From positions 62,001 to 126,000 of the forward strand of contig NZ_LRBG01000022.1 in NCBI RefSeq assembly GCF_001580545.1: a stretch of DNA of 64,000 bases. Direction: 5' to 3'. Source of the stretch: Paraburkholderia monticola (GTDB taxonomy: Bacteria > Pseudomonadota > Gammaproteobacteria > Burkholderiales > Burkholderiaceae). This document shows, one piece after another, positions 34,631-45,367 of this stretch. The translations under genes were made by a program, and so were the position numbers. Under the pieces are notes generated by a model, which saw nothing but the letters and a program-made list of their open reading frames with translations, ran no database searches and was not told the origin of the DNA. Numbering within the stretch: position 1 is the first letter of the stretch; every line of letters begins with the position of its first letter.

Positions 34631-35200
34631 ATGAAGATCCGCATTCTCCCTATCGCCTGTATCGCGAGCGCTGCGGCGCTGCTGGCGGCCTGCACGATCG
34701 TCAGCCGTAACTCCAGCGCATGCGAGCAATTGATGCGCAGCAAGCTGGCCGAGTCGTCGTCGGAGATGTCTTCTTATACGCTGCGGGTCGCGCATCGTGG
34801 CGCCGCGATTCGCGGCTCGCGCGTCGTGGTGGAGGGATCGATCGAGCATTTCGCGAGCGCGTCCGAGGTGGCGGCTGCCATGCCGCCCGCTGCATCTGCG
34901 CCTGACGCGGGATCTGCGCCTGACGCGGGATCTGCGCCTAACGCGGGATCTGCGCCTGACGCGGCATCTGCGCCGAACGCGGCATCTGCGCCGAACGCGG
35001 CATCTGCGCCGAACGCGGCATCTGCGCCGAACGCGGCGTCGGACCTCAAGGTGGCCGCCAAGCCGGCGCAGCCCAAGAAGGTCAGCACGCCGGCCGCCGC
35101 CGAATGCACCTTCCACGGTGAACAGCTCGACGTGTTCCGCTGGCTCGCCCCGGCGCAGCTGGCCACGCCGGTCGCGCAACCGGCTAGCGAGGCGGGCTGA
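34631..35200 (+). CDS. lipoprotein with Ala-Ser-Ala-Pro hexapeptide repeats
   Basis: A 189-aa lipoprotein. Signal KIRILPIACIASAAALLAAC ends in a lipobox with Cys 21 as the acylation site. The mature N-part contains CEQLMRSKLAE. Residues 88-135 are eight hexapeptides ASAPDA/GSAPNA encoded by an 18-bp tandem repeat, then a Lys/Ala linker and a C-terminal block (ECTFHGEQLDVFRWLAPAQL). The repeat probably forms a flexible spacer. It is divergent from the CadD-like gene. Function unknown. Confidence 0.7.
   Translation: MKIRILPIACIASAAALLAACTIVSRNSSACEQLMRSKLAESSSEMSSYTLRVAHRGAAIRGSRVVVEGSIEHFASASEVAAAMPPAASAPDAGSAPDAGSAPNAGSAPDAASAPNAASAPNAASAPNAASAPNAASDLKVAAKPAQPKKVSTPAAAECTFHGEQLDVFRWLAPAQLATPVAQPASEAG
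34892..35035 (+). repeat. eight tandem 18-bp repeats inside the lipoprotein gene
   Basis: In-frame units of GCATCTGCGCCGAACGCG and close variants (GGA for GCA, CCT for CCG, GAC for AAC), each coding six residues. The last four units are identical, the first four are diverged, which suggests recent slippage expansion of the 3' half. Confidence 0.95.
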
Positions 35201-35249
35201 GTTCGCGCCGCCCGCACCCCGCCGCGCATCCAATCCGCTTCAATCAACC

Positions 35250-36527
35250 TCAGAACGCGTAATACGGCCCCTGGCCAGCCGACGTATTGCGCGCCGCAAT
35301 CGCCGTGTAGATGCGTTTGCCGTAAAAGAACGGCAAGCCCCAGCCGAAACCCTGACTCGAGTTGCCGGCGAGATTGTCGAACGCGTTGTTCGATGACGCG
35401 AACAGCGTGTTCGAATTGCCGACGTCGAACGACACCGTGGTCGACAGGCCATCGATCCCGGTGATCGACGCGCTCGCCGACTGCGTCGCGCTCGGGCAGT
35501 ACCAGAAGCCGCACACGGGAAACAGCGTCGAGTGGAAGAAGAGGCCATTCGAGCCGCTGTCGAGATAGCTCACCGCATAGCTCTGACCGCCCGAGACCGT
35601 CGTCACGTAGCCGGTCGACGCGTTCGTCTTGAGCACGTTCGTGCTCGTCAGCGTGTTGTTCGCCTGGGTGCCGATGCCGAAGATCAGCGAGCCCGACACG
35701 CTGGCCGCGCCCGCATCGGCGACGGCCGGCAGATCGATCACGACGCCGTTGTTATCGAGCGGAAAACTGCTGACCGGGTTGGTCACCTGTTGCGCAAGCG
35801 GCTGCGCGGTCGCGGTGCAGCCGCTCGTCGTGCAACTGTAGTACCAGCGCGGCAACGCGGAGTTCGAGCAGCCGTTGCCGCAGTCGACCGGGAACAGACC
35901 CACGCCGAGAATGCCGTTCGAGTGCATGCTCGACACCGTCAGCAGCGACGCGCCGGCGTTCGCGCAGTCGGCGGGCGCGGCGGGCAGCGCGGTGTCGGCG
36001 ATCACCTGGATCGGAATCGATGAGGCCTGTTGGCCGGCCATGCGCACGTCGGCGTTGCGGATCGAGCCCCACGCATAGCCGCTGCCGAACACCGCGCATT
36101 CGGCGCTCACGCCGCTGCCCGCGGCGACGCTCGACAGCGTCAGGGTCGTCGGCAGCGCCGAGGCGAGGATGCGCAGGCCGTTCGAACCGGTGTCGACCTG
36201 AATGTCGTCGATCGTCGCGCAATTGCTGGTGCCCGCCTGGCAGACGGTGACGCTCGTCGTCAGCATGTTGCGCGTATTGCCGGGCGATACGCCGACCGTG
36301 ATCGGCTGCACGTTGGGCGTGGTCGATTGCGGCACGTTCGTGTTCTGCGTCGTGTTCGACGCATTCGTGGAACTGGTCGACGAGCCCGGCGCGGTCGCGG
36401 ACGGCGTCGAGCCCGAGCCGGACGAGCCCGACGAGTCGGACGAGGAACTGCCGCCTCCACCGCCGCAGCCGACGAGGGCGGCGCAGACGATCAGAAGCAG
36501 GGCGTGCAAATACAAGGCGGATTTCAT
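35250..36527 (-). CDS. DUF3443 family lipoprotein (pepsin-like double Asp motif)
   Basis: A 425-aa exported lipoprotein: hydrophobic leader, Cys in the lipobox (ALVGCGGGGG), then a Gly/Ser/Thr-rich linker to about residue 75. Two motifs resemble the two active-site loops of pepsin-like aspartic proteases: VDTGSNGLRIL in the N-half and YLDSGSNGLFF in the C-half. Paired Cys-rich loops (CANAGASL, DCGNGCSNS, CTTSGC) suggest disulfides. I know the family as DUF3443, without characterised function. It lies 69 nt downstream of the DUF2844 gene, with which it is commonly paired. Catalysis is inference. Confidence 0.85.
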   Translation of the reverse strand: MKSALYLHALLLIVCAALVGCGGGGGSSSSDSSGSSGSGSTPSATAPGSSTSSTNASNTTQNTNVPQSTTPNVQPITVGVSPGNTRNMLTTSVTVCQAGTSNCATIDDIQVDTGSNGLRILASALPTTLTLSSVAAGSGVSAECAVFGSGYAWGSIRNADVRMAGQQASSIPIQVIADTALPAAPADCANAGASLLTVSSMHSNGILGVGLFPVDCGNGCSNSALPRWYYSCTTSGCTATAQPLAQQVTNPVSSFPLDNNGVVIDLPAVADAGAASVSGSLIFGIGTQANNTLTSTNVLKTNASTGYVTTVSGGQSYAVSYLDSGSNGLFFHSTLFPVCGFWYCPSATQSASASITGIDGLSTTVSFDVGNSNTLFASSNNAFDNLAGNSSQGFGWGLPFFYGKRIYTAIAARNTSAGQGPYYAF

Positions 36528-36596
36528 GGCGTGACGGTCCGTCGGGTGGAACTCGGGCGTGAAAGGTGTGCGGGTAACGCGTGCGGGTTGCGCGGG

Positions 36597-37061
36597 TTAC
36601 TGGATGTCGTCGGAAGTGACGCCGGCCGGCAGAGCCGCCGGTAGCCACGCGCGTCCGACGTAGCCACGCATGGGTCCGCCGGACTCGACGATCACATCGG
36701 AGCGCGCGACTCGCGACGCGTGCAGATTGCCGCTGCCGGCCGCCCCCGCAGCGCCCGTTTTGTACGAGTCGCCGTATTTGCCGAGCAGCGCGTGCAGATC
36801 CGGCATCGTCGGGCCTTGCCATGCGTAGGCCACGATCAGGCCAGTGCTGCTCGCATATTCGTTGATGGTGGTATTGCCGGCGTCGGTCCACGTGCGCTCG
36901 CGCAGGGCGCCGTTGAGCAGCGTGCGCGGCGCGCTCGCGCCCGCCACCGCCTGGCTCGGCATCGTGCCGCCTAATTCGGCATGCGCGCCGACGCTCGTGC
37001 AGCACGCGACGACAGCGATCGCCGCGGCGAGCGCGGCTGGATGGAGACGCAATTTGTCCAT
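36597..37061 (-). CDS. DUF2844 family exported protein
   Basis: A 154-aa protein with a signal peptide (LAAAIAVVACCTSVGAHA, cleavage before ELGG). The mature part begins ELGGTMPSQAVAG and has INEYASSTGLIVAYAWQGPT and LPAGVTSDDIQ, typical of the DUF2844 family. It is 69 nt upstream of the DUF3443 gene on the same strand and surely in one operon. The pair is known to me only as uncharacterised; a periplasmic partner or substrate of the DUF3443 protein is one possibility. Confidence 0.85.
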   Translation of the reverse strand: MDKLRLHPAALAAAIAVVACCTSVGAHAELGGTMPSQAVAGASAPRTLLNGALRERTWTDAGNTTINEYASSTGLIVAYAWQGPTMPDLHALLGKYGDSYKTGAAGAAGSGNLHASRVARSDVIVESGGPMRGYVGRAWLPAALPAGVTSDDIQ

Positions 37062-37503
37062 GTGGGCTTCCTCGATTGGTGCCGGATTTTTATTGAGATA
37101 TTCGTTTAACGTAGCACCGGTTTTTTCTGTTCTTCGCCGACCGCTGCGCCCGTGGTCGCAGTCAATCTCAAAAAAGCAAGCCGCATGCAGACCGGGAGCC
37201 CTTATTCGGCGGGCCTCCGGCGAAAACCAAGAACACTCCCAATGTCAACCCAAAAGTGTTATCGAGTGTTAAATTTACCGCATAAGAGCGTAAATAGGAT
37301 GACCGGCGAGGACTTTTTCCCGCTGAGGCTTCGTCGACAGGACACGGTGGCTCTCCGCCTCGGGGGACCTCGGCGCCGACGGCCATTTCCGCCGTGCGAT
37401 TCGCGGGCAAACCCCAGTTTTTGCACACGCCTCGCTGGGACCGGTAAAATATTGGGTTGATCCACGGAAACTCGCCGTGGCGTAGCGGAAGGATTCCCCG
37501 AAC
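37062..37503. other. 442-bp divergent intergenic region upstream of bamC
   Basis: Holds the leftward promoter of the DUF2844/DUF3443 operon (an A/T-richer stretch near 37088-37130) and the bamC promoter (37421-37450). The middle part (37180-37330) is less GC-rich than the flanks and contains no convincing ORF. No repeat or RNA gene seen. Confidence 0.5.
37421..37450 (+). promoter_or_regulatory. bamC promoter candidate
   Basis: -35 TTGCAC (37421-37426), 18-bp spacer and -10 TAAAAT (37445-37450), 54 nt before the ATG. GGAAGGA precedes the start codon as a ribosome binding site. Confidence 0.55.
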
Positions 37504-38736
37504 ATGACTGATCTTCGTCTCACCAAGCGGTTTGCAGTAATGCTCGTGGCAGGCGGGCTGGTCGCCGGCTGCGGCACCTCGTCGCCGACCAAAATCGACT
37601 ACCGCAGCGACTCCAGGTCGAAGCAGGTATCGCTTGCCGTACCGCCGAACATGATCGACGAGACGTCCGATCAGCGTTCGCTGCCGCCGCAGGGCGGCGA
37701 AACCTCGCTGACCGCGTTGAAACAGGTGCAGGCGCAAGCGCCGGCCGGCGATTCGCTCGTGGTCGTGCCGCCGGTCCAGGGCATTCACATCCAGCGCGAC
37801 GGCACGGAGAGCTGGCTCGTGCTCGACAACAAAACGCCCGATCAGGCCTGGCCGCAAATCCGCCGCTTCTGGCAGGAGCAGGGCTTCCTGCTCGTCGTCG
37901 ACCAGCGCGACAAGGGCGTGATGGAAACCGACTGGAACGAAACGCACGCGCAGATCAACGACGGCTTTATCCGCAACACGCTGTCGAAGGCGATGGGCAA
38001 CAGCTACGTGAGCTCGGAGCGCAACAAGTTCCGCACCCGTCTCGAAGCGGCGCCGAACGGCGGCACCTATGTGTTCGTCAGCCAGAAAGGCATGCGCGAG
38101 GCGATCACCGGCACGAACAACGACTCGACCCAGTGGCAACCCAAGCCGAACGACCCGGCGCTCGAGCAGGAATATCTGAAGCGCCTGATGGCTTCGCTCG
38201 GACGGGCTGATTCGGGGGCCGGCGCGGGTGGCACGCAGAACGCCGAGCTGTCGCCGGCGGGCGCGCAGATCGCACCGAACGCGGCGACGGCGGGTGCGAA
38301 GTCGGCCACCGCCGCGGTTGCCGCGCAGAACGTCTCGCTCGCGGCCCAGCCGCCGATGCCGGACGCGGATTCGGCGAACACCTCGGCGCAGGTCTCGTCG
38401 ACCGAGCTCACGCTCGGCGAGCCGTACGACCGCGCGTGGCTGCGCGTGGGCCTCGCGCTCGATCGCAGCAACTTCACGGTCGACGACCGCGACGTGAGCA
38501 AGGGCCTGTACTTCGTGCGCTACGTCGATCCGAAGGATCTGTCGTCGGCGGAGCAGGGCTTCTGGAGCCAGGTCTTCCACGGCAAGAAGGAGAAGGTCGC
38601 CAAGCAGTATCGCGTGAACGTGCGCGCGGTGACGCCGAACCAGACTCGCGTGGCCGTGGTCGACGACAAGGGGCAACTCGACGAGAGCTCGCAGGCCAAG
38701 CAGATCATGAGCCTGATGGTCGACCAGCTGCACTGA
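37504..38736 (+). CDS. bamC: outer membrane assembly lipoprotein BamC
   Basis: A 410-aa lipoprotein of the BAM complex, which inserts beta-barrel proteins into the outer membrane. Lipobox LVAGCGTSS gives Cys 21 as the lipidated residue. Two helix-grip domains are visible: the first with LDNKTPDQAWPQIRRFWQEQ, the second with YDRAWLRVGLALDRSNFTV. Between them lies an Ala-rich linker (about 235-300). In many Burkholderia bamC follows dapA; here a DUF2844/DUF3443 pair is upstream instead. A terminator follows at 38772. Confidence 0.93.
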   Translation: MTDLRLTKRFAVMLVAGGLVAGCGTSSPTKIDYRSDSRSKQVSLAVPPNMIDETSDQRSLPPQGGETSLTALKQVQAQAPAGDSLVVVPPVQGIHIQRDGTESWLVLDNKTPDQAWPQIRRFWQEQGFLLVVDQRDKGVMETDWNETHAQINDGFIRNTLSKAMGNSYVSSERNKFRTRLEAAPNGGTYVFVSQKGMREAITGTNNDSTQWQPKPNDPALEQEYLKRLMASLGRADSGAGAGGTQNAELSPAGAQIAPNAATAGAKSATAAVAAQNVSLAAQPPMPDADSANTSAQVSSTELTLGEPYDRAWLRVGLALDRSNFTVDDRDVSKGLYFVRYVDPKDLSSAEQGFWSQVFHGKKEKVAKQYRVNVRAVTPNQTRVAVVDDKGQLDESSQAKQIMSLMVDQLH

Positions 38737-38771
38737 CATAAGAGCCTCGCGGCCGACGCCGCGGGTTCGAC

Positions 38772-38805
38772 AAAACCGCCCGGAGAAATTCGGGCGGTTT
38801 TTTTT
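38772..38805 (+). terminator. bamC terminator
   Basis: Stem AAAACCGCCCG / CGGGCGGTTTT (38772-38782 with 38791-38801), 8-nt loop, then further T. Located 36 nt after the bamC stop. Confidence 0.9.
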
Positions 38806-38876
38806 CGGCTACGGCTTCCGAAGCGTGAACGCTTACGTGAGCCCACGCAATGTGACGTCGCCTATCTTCGTAGGAT

Positions 38877-38909
38877 GAAAAAAAGCCCGCACTCCAGTGA
38901 GTGCGGGCT
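38877..38909 (-). terminator. terminator of the EamA transporter gene
   Basis: Stem AGCCCGCACTC / GAGTGCGGGCT (38884-38894 with 38899-38909), loop CAGT. On the minus strand it runs into seven T. It also faces the bamC terminator, so this 130-bp region insulates two convergent genes. Confidence 0.9.
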
Positions 38910-38993
38910 ATCTTTTCGTGCCTGCGGTTTGCCACGCTTGCATCGGATCCGCCATCCACGACCCGGCGCGGCAGCGCACCGTCCTTCGTGCGC

Positions 38994-39920
38994 TCAGGTG
39001 TCCGCGCGCCGCGTCCCAATCCACGGCAAGCGCTTGACCACACCGGTCGCGAGCGCGGTGCCGACCAGAATCACCGCGCACCCTTCCAGCATGCCGGGCG
39101 ACACCGACTCGCCGAGGAACAGCGCACCCCACAAAATGCCGAAGATCGGAATCACGAAGGTCACGGTGATCGCGCGCGTCGGCCCGGCGATCGCGATCAG
39201 GTGGAAGAACAGCATGTACGCAACGCCGGTACATGCGACGCCGAGCGCGATCACCGCGCCCCACGCGCGCAGCGAGATCGGTGCGGCGGGCCAGTAGATC
39301 ACCGCGAGCGGTAGCAGCACGATCGTCGCGCCGATCATGGTGCCGGTCGCGACCGTCAGCGCGTCGACACCGGTCAGGTGACGCTTCGTGTAGTTGGCGG
39401 CAATGCCGTAGAGCAGCGTCGCGCCGAGCGCGGCACCGGCCGCGAGTGCGACGGTCAGCGGCGAGGCGGCCGAACCGTCCGGCGCCGCGATCTGATCCCA
39501 CACGAGCATCAACACGCCGAGAAAACCAATCACGAGCCCCAGCGAGCGCAGCGCGCTGAGCCGGTCGCGCAGCCACAGGAAACCGACCAGCGCGCCCCAC
39601 AGCGGCGCGCACGCATTGATCACCGACGTGACACCCGCCGACAGCGTCAGCTCGGCATAGGCGAACAGGCAGAAAGGTGCCGCCGAATTGAGAATGCCGA
39701 CCACCAGCAGCGGCAGCGCGCGTGTGCGCAGTACCGTGGCGGACTGTTGCAGCGGCCGTCGCGCGATCAGCACGATCGCGAGGAAGATGGCGCCGATGCC
39801 GACGCGCAGCGCCATCAGCGGCGCGACGCCGAAGTCGGTCACGCCGACGCGGATGAACAGGAACGACGCGCCCCACAGGGCGGCGAGAATCAGCAGTTGC
39901 AGCAGGTTTTTGGCTTTCAT
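38994..39920 (-). CDS. EamA/DMT-family transporter
   Basis: A 308-aa inner-membrane protein with ten predicted hydrophobic helices in two EamA repeats (LLQLLILAALWGASFLFIRV, then SLRAWGAVIALGVACTGVAY). Such drug/metabolite transporters export amino acids or metabolites; the substrate cannot be read from sequence. ATG 39920 gives the usual MKAKNLLQ start; a longer frame to 39983 adds a polar tail without a binding site. It stands alone between two terminators. Confidence 0.88.
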   Translation of the reverse strand: MKAKNLLQLLILAALWGASFLFIRVGVTDFGVAPLMALRVGIGAIFLAIVLIARRPLQQSATVLRTRALPLLVVGILNSAAPFCLFAYAELTLSAGVTSVINACAPLWGALVGFLWLRDRLSALRSLGLVIGFLGVLMLVWDQIAAPDGSAASPLTVALAAGAALGATLLYGIAANYTKRHLTGVDALTVATGTMIGATIVLLPLAVIYWPAAPISLRAWGAVIALGVACTGVAYMLFFHLIAIAGPTRAITVTFVIPIFGILWGALFLGESVSPGMLEGCAVILVGTALATGVVKRLPWIGTRRADT

Positions 39921-40144
39921 TGCAATGGCGCCGCGCGCAGTTGAGTCGGGACGCGAGTGCATCGTACCAGCGTGATCGTGCAAAACGTTTCAGCGTGGAA
40001 TGAAACGGCAAGATCCGGGAGATGGCCGCGTCCGGTGAGCTCGATCGTAAGCCGTGGGAGGGCGCGTGCCAAGCGAGCAATTCTCACTGCTATGTGAGAA
40101 AAATTGCGATCGGTCAGAGCGGGTGTGGGAACGGGAGGTCAAAC

Positions 40145-40167
40145 GCCGCCCGCGAGGTGCGGGCGGC
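40145..40167 (-). terminator. terminator of the lactate permease gene (weak U-tract)
   Basis: A 9-bp stem GCCGCCCGC/GCGGGCGGC with a 5-nt loop lies 46 nt after the permease stop on the minus strand. Only GTTTG follows, so termination may be incomplete. Confidence 0.5.
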
Positions 40168-40212
40168 CAGGCCAAACAATGTGAATTGCATTGCACTGCT
40201 AGCCGCGCGACC

Positions 40213-41811
40213 TCAATGCGGAATCATCCACTGCAGGAAGTTCTGCTGCGCCCAGACGAGCACGCCGAGCAGCACCGTCAGCAGAATCGAATGCTTGAAG
40301 GTCTTCGCGAACACGACGCCTTCCTTGCCCTTCAACTCGGTGGTCGCGACGCCGGTCGAAATGTTCTGCGGCGAGATCATCTTGCCCATCACGCCGCCCG
40401 ACGAGTTGGTCGCCGCCATCAGCACCGGGTTCAGATTGAGCTGATTGGCCGCCACCACCTGCAGATTGCCGAACAGCGCGTTGCCCGAGGTATCGCTACC
40501 CGACAGGAACACCGCGACCCAGCCGAGGAACGCCGACACGAGCGGAAACACCGGTCCGACCGACGCGACGCCGAGTCCGAGCGTATAGGTGAGTCCCGAG
40601 AAGTTCATCAGGTACGCGAGGCCGACGATCGTCGCCACGGTCAGAATCGCGATGCGCGTCTGCACCCACGTATCGCCAATCGCCTTGCCGAACTCAGCGG
40701 GAGAGAGCCGCACGACGAACGCGGTGATCAGCGCCGCGACGAGGATCGCGGTACCGGTCGCGAGCGGCTGGAAGTCCCAGATCGCGGCGTACGGCGTGTT
40801 GTACAGCGTGATGAAGACGGCCTTGTCGAGACCCGGCCACGGCACCTTGATGTCGCCGATCGTGAAGATCTTCGCGACCGTCCAGATGATCACGACGACC
40901 GACACGATGATCCACGGATACCAGCCCTGCGCACCGCCGATCTTGCCGCGCACTTCGCTGATGCGGTCGATGTTGATCGCGAATTTCGGATCGACGGCGG
41001 GCCTCCAGACCCGCAGGAACGCGACGGTGAGAATCAGCGAAACCAGCGAGGACAGCACGTCGGTCAGACTGTAGTTCACGAAGTTCGAGACGACGAACTG
41101 GGTCAGCGCGAAGCTCAGGCCCGACACCAGCAGCACCGGCCAGATCCGCAGCATGTTGCGAAAGCCCGCGTACACGCCGATCACATAGAACGGCAGCAGG
41201 ACCGCGAAGAACGGCAATTGCCGTCCGACCATTTTCGCGAGCAGGTCCGACGGCAGATGCGTGACCGCGCCGAGCACCGTGATCGGCACGCCGAGCGCGC
41301 CGAACGCGACCGGCGCGGTGTTGAAGATCAGCGTGAAGGTCAGCGCTTCGAGCGTCGGAAAGCCGAGCATGATCAGCAGCGAACTCGTGATCGCCACCGG
41401 CGTGCCGAAGCCGGAAATGCCCTCGAGCAGCGCGCCGAACGAAAAGCCGACCACGACGAGCACGATGCGCCGGTCGTTCGGCAGGTTGTCGATCATCCAC
41501 AGGCGGAAGGCCGCGAAGCGTCCCGAGCGCTGCGCGATGTTGTACAGCAGGATCGCGGTGAACACGATCCACATGACCGGCCAGCACGCGAACACGGCGC
41601 CAGCGGCGACCGAGTTGAACGCGAGCCCGGCCGGAAACTGCCAGACGAGGATCGCCACGATCAAACCGACGAGCAGTCCGGCGAGCGATGCTTGCCATGC
41701 TGGCCTGCGCGCCCAGCCGAGCAGCGCGAGCACGACGATGATCGGCAGTGCTGCGACGATAAAAGAGGGCAGAAGCGCATTGCCGACCGGAGTCAGTAGT
41801 TGATGAAACAT
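40213..41811 (-). CDS. lctP: L-lactate permease
   Basis: A 532-aa inner-membrane symporter for L-lactate (also D-lactate and glycolate in homologues). Twelve or more hydrophobic segments are visible, and the family motifs GISGFGTPVAITSSLL, FNTAPVAFGALGVPI and LSGSDTSGNALFGNLQVVAA are intact. AAGGAGA lies 5 nt before ATG 41811. No lldD/lldE oxidase gene is adjacent, so it is an isolated transporter here. Confidence 0.93.
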   Translation of the reverse strand: MFHQLLTPVGNALLPSFIVAALPIIVVLALLGWARRPAWQASLAGLLVGLIVAILVWQFPAGLAFNSVAAGAVFACWPVMWIVFTAILLYNIAQRSGRFAAFRLWMIDNLPNDRRIVLVVVGFSFGALLEGISGFGTPVAITSSLLIMLGFPTLEALTFTLIFNTAPVAFGALGVPITVLGAVTHLPSDLLAKMVGRQLPFFAVLLPFYVIGVYAGFRNMLRIWPVLLVSGLSFALTQFVVSNFVNYSLTDVLSSLVSLILTVAFLRVWRPAVDPKFAINIDRISEVRGKIGGAQGWYPWIIVSVVVIIWTVAKIFTIGDIKVPWPGLDKAVFITLYNTPYAAIWDFQPLATGTAILVAALITAFVVRLSPAEFGKAIGDTWVQTRIAILTVATIVGLAYLMNFSGLTYTLGLGVASVGPVFPLVSAFLGWVAVFLSGSDTSGNALFGNLQVVAANQLNLNPVLMAATNSSGGVMGKMISPQNISTGVATTELKGKEGVVFAKTFKHSILLTVLLGVLVWAQQNFLQWMIPH

Positions 41812-42049
41812 CACGTCTCCTTCGTTGTTGTGTAATCCGACGCGGGGAACTGCGCATGACGGCGCGTCGCTATGGCACGGCGGACGCTCGCAAGTGGTCT
41901 CGACAAAGCGGCGTCGCCTGATTTAAGCGAGTGCTGCATGAAGCTTTCCAAGGATAGGGCGCCATATTGGCGCGTCAAGCCGGGAAACTACGGGAGGGTG
42001 GGCGCAGCGGCAGGGCGATACGCGCTGAAAAGCGGCCTGCGAAGAAACG

Positions 42050-42076
42050 CGCGCCGGCAGCTGAAGTGCCGGCGCG
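42050..42076 (-). terminator. terminator of the Tyr/Pro-rich lipoprotein gene
   Basis: A 10-bp stem CGCGCCGGCA/TGCCGGCGCG with a 7-nt loop, followed on the minus strand by TTTCTTC. It lies 31 nt after the stop codon of the gene at 42107. Confidence 0.7.
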
Positions 42077-42106
42077 AGCACGTCTCACCACGGGAGGGAG
42101 GACGCG

Positions 42107-42589
42107 TCAATGCCAGTGACCACCCCAATGGCCGCCCCAATATCCGCCGATGCCGATGGCGATCGACGGTCCGTAATAGGCGGGGTAGCCGTAATAGGCG
42201 GGATAAGGATAAACGGGCGGCGGATAGTAGGCTGGGTAGACTGGTGGCGCCGCATACACGGGGGCGGGGGGCGCATAGCCGGGCGGCAGATCCTGCGGCG
42301 CGACCTGCGCTTGCGCTTGTGCCTGTGCTTGAGGTGGCTGTTGCGCGTCGGCCGACGCTGCGTTCTGGTCGGCTGTCGTCGCGGGCGCGGTCGAATAGTA
42401 CGAGGTGTAGTAGCCGCCGGGATAGTAGCCGGCGGGGTAATAGCAGCCCGCCAGCAAGAGGCTCCCGGCGAGCATGGAAAGCAGGGAAAACGCGGCGCGG
42501 GGCCGCGCGAATTTCGCGGAAAGACGGGACGAATCGCGTGGCGTCGAGAGGCGCATCGCGCAACGATGGATGACGACGCGGGACTTCAT
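42107..42589 (-). CDS. Tyr/Pro-rich surface lipoprotein
   Basis: A 160-aa lipoprotein. After a basic N-terminus comes FSLLSMLAGSLLLAGC, a lipobox with Cys as acylation site. The mature part is rich in Tyr, Pro and Gly (YPAGYYPGGYY, PPVYPAYYPPPVYPYPAYYG) and has a Gln/Ala stretch, ending GGYWGGHWGGHWH. Such low-complexity tails are common in Burkholderia envelope proteins. The His/Trp-rich end could bind metal. GAGGAG precedes ATG 42589. Function unknown. Confidence 0.75.
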   Translation of the reverse strand: MKSRVVIHRCAMRLSTPRDSSRLSAKFARPRAAFSLLSMLAGSLLLAGCYYPAGYYPGGYYTSYYSTAPATTADQNAASADAQQPPQAQAQAQAQVAPQDLPPGYAPPAPVYAAPPVYPAYYPPPVYPYPAYYGYPAYYGPSIAIGIGGYWGGHWGGHWH

Positions 42590-42821
42590 GATGCGCTCCT
42601 CGATGAACCGATGCCGCTTCACGCGACATCGTTATCAGGAGCTTACGCTCTTGCCGTAGCAACGCTGTGGCAAAACAGCAACCGCATATTTCAGTTTGTT
42701 TCGACGCGGCCGCTCGAGGCGAGGGCGCACGGCGTGCGCCGCCCTCGGTGGTCCTTATCGTAGTCCGAAAATATCGTTCGCTATCCTGTATAAATCGTCA
42801 GGCGTTTGTCGAAGGCGATGC

Positions 42822-43046
42822 TCACTTGCCGACCTGGTTGCCGATGACCCCACCCACCGCCGCGCCGCCGAGCGTCGACAAGGCACTGCCGCCGATGGCC
42901 GCGCCGGCCGCGCCGCCGACGCCCGCGCCGATCGCGGTATCGCGGGTGCGCGGAGACATGCCGTCGCATGCCGCGAGACCCGCGACGAGAGAAAGTGCGG
43001 CTGCGACCATGCCGAGACGAGTGCCGAGTTGACGGATCGATTTCAT
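42822..43046 (-). CDS. glycine-zipper 2TM lipoprotein (OsmB-like)
   Basis: A 74-aa lipoprotein. Lipobox VAGLAAC is followed by a short linker and a glycine zipper (AIGAGVGGAAGAAIGGSA, then LGGAAVGGVIGNQVGK) that would form two packed membrane helices. This is the OsmB/YMGG-like family of stress-induced outer-membrane lipoproteins. ATG 43046 was chosen because it gives a normal signal; the frame runs open to 43118. Expression is likely tied to osmotic or envelope stress, as in homologues. Confidence 0.82.
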   Translation of the reverse strand: MKSIRQLGTRLGMVAAALSLVAGLAACDGMSPRTRDTAIGAGVGGAAGAAIGGSALSTLGGAAVGGVIGNQVGK

Positions 43047-43121
43047 GATGCTGACTCCGATCGTTGTTGGAGATGTTCCTTTTCTCAGCACGCCGCGTGC
43101 CTGCCCGATCCGGCGCAATAG

Positions 43122-43147
43122 AAAAAGCCCGCCATGCGGGCGGGCTT
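43122..43147 (-). terminator. thiC terminator
   Basis: A 9-bp stem AAGCCCGCC/GGCGGGCTT followed by five T on the minus strand, 49 nt after the thiC stop. Confidence 0.85.
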
Positions 43148-43195
43148 CGATGCTGCTGGGCCGGCTCGCGCGAATCGCTCGAGCCGCTTAATGCC

Positions 43196-45127
<1,932 letters not shown>

Positions 45128-45227
45128 GTGAGTCTCCGTACAAAGTGGGCGGCTAAGCAGGAGACCGAGATGGAAGTGGTCGGAAATCGCTGAGAGATGA
45201 GGCGCTTGAAGCCGGTGCGAAATCCGT

Positions 45228-45330
45228 ACGCTTCCCTGCGCTGGCATTATCCAGATCAGGTTCAAAGGGTATTTCTCACCCACGCAACACGGACCTCCAG
45301 CTCCGTGCTACGCAGGACCCCCGCGTTAGC
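45228..45330 (-). ncRNA. TPP riboswitch (THI element) upstream of thiC
   Basis: On the minus strand the conserved blocks are in order: GCGGGGGTCC at the 5' end, the variable P3 stem (GCACGGAGCTGGAGGTCCGTG), GGGTGAGAAATACCC, and TTTGAACCTGATCTGGATAA followed by TGCCAGCGCAGGGAAGC. It lies about 100 nt ahead of the thiC start and should switch off thiC when thiamine diphosphate is plentiful. The T-poor sequence after it suggests translational or Rho-dependent control. Confidence 0.95.
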
Positions 45331-45337
45331 AGCGCAC

Positions 45338-45367
45338 ACGATACACCGGCGCCCCGCCATTTGGCAA
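45338..45367 (-). promoter_or_regulatory. thiC promoter
   Basis: On the minus strand -35 TTGCCA (plus 45362-45367), an 18-bp spacer and -10 TATCGT (plus 45338-45343). The expected start near 45331 is exactly at the riboswitch 5' end. Fifteen bp further upstream is a 7-5-7 inverted repeat CAACAGATCGATTCTGTTG (45383-45401). Confidence 0.6.

Noticed and set aside
34892..35035. CRISPR-like array
   Set aside because: Repeats are directly adjacent with no unique spacers and lie in frame inside a lipoprotein gene.
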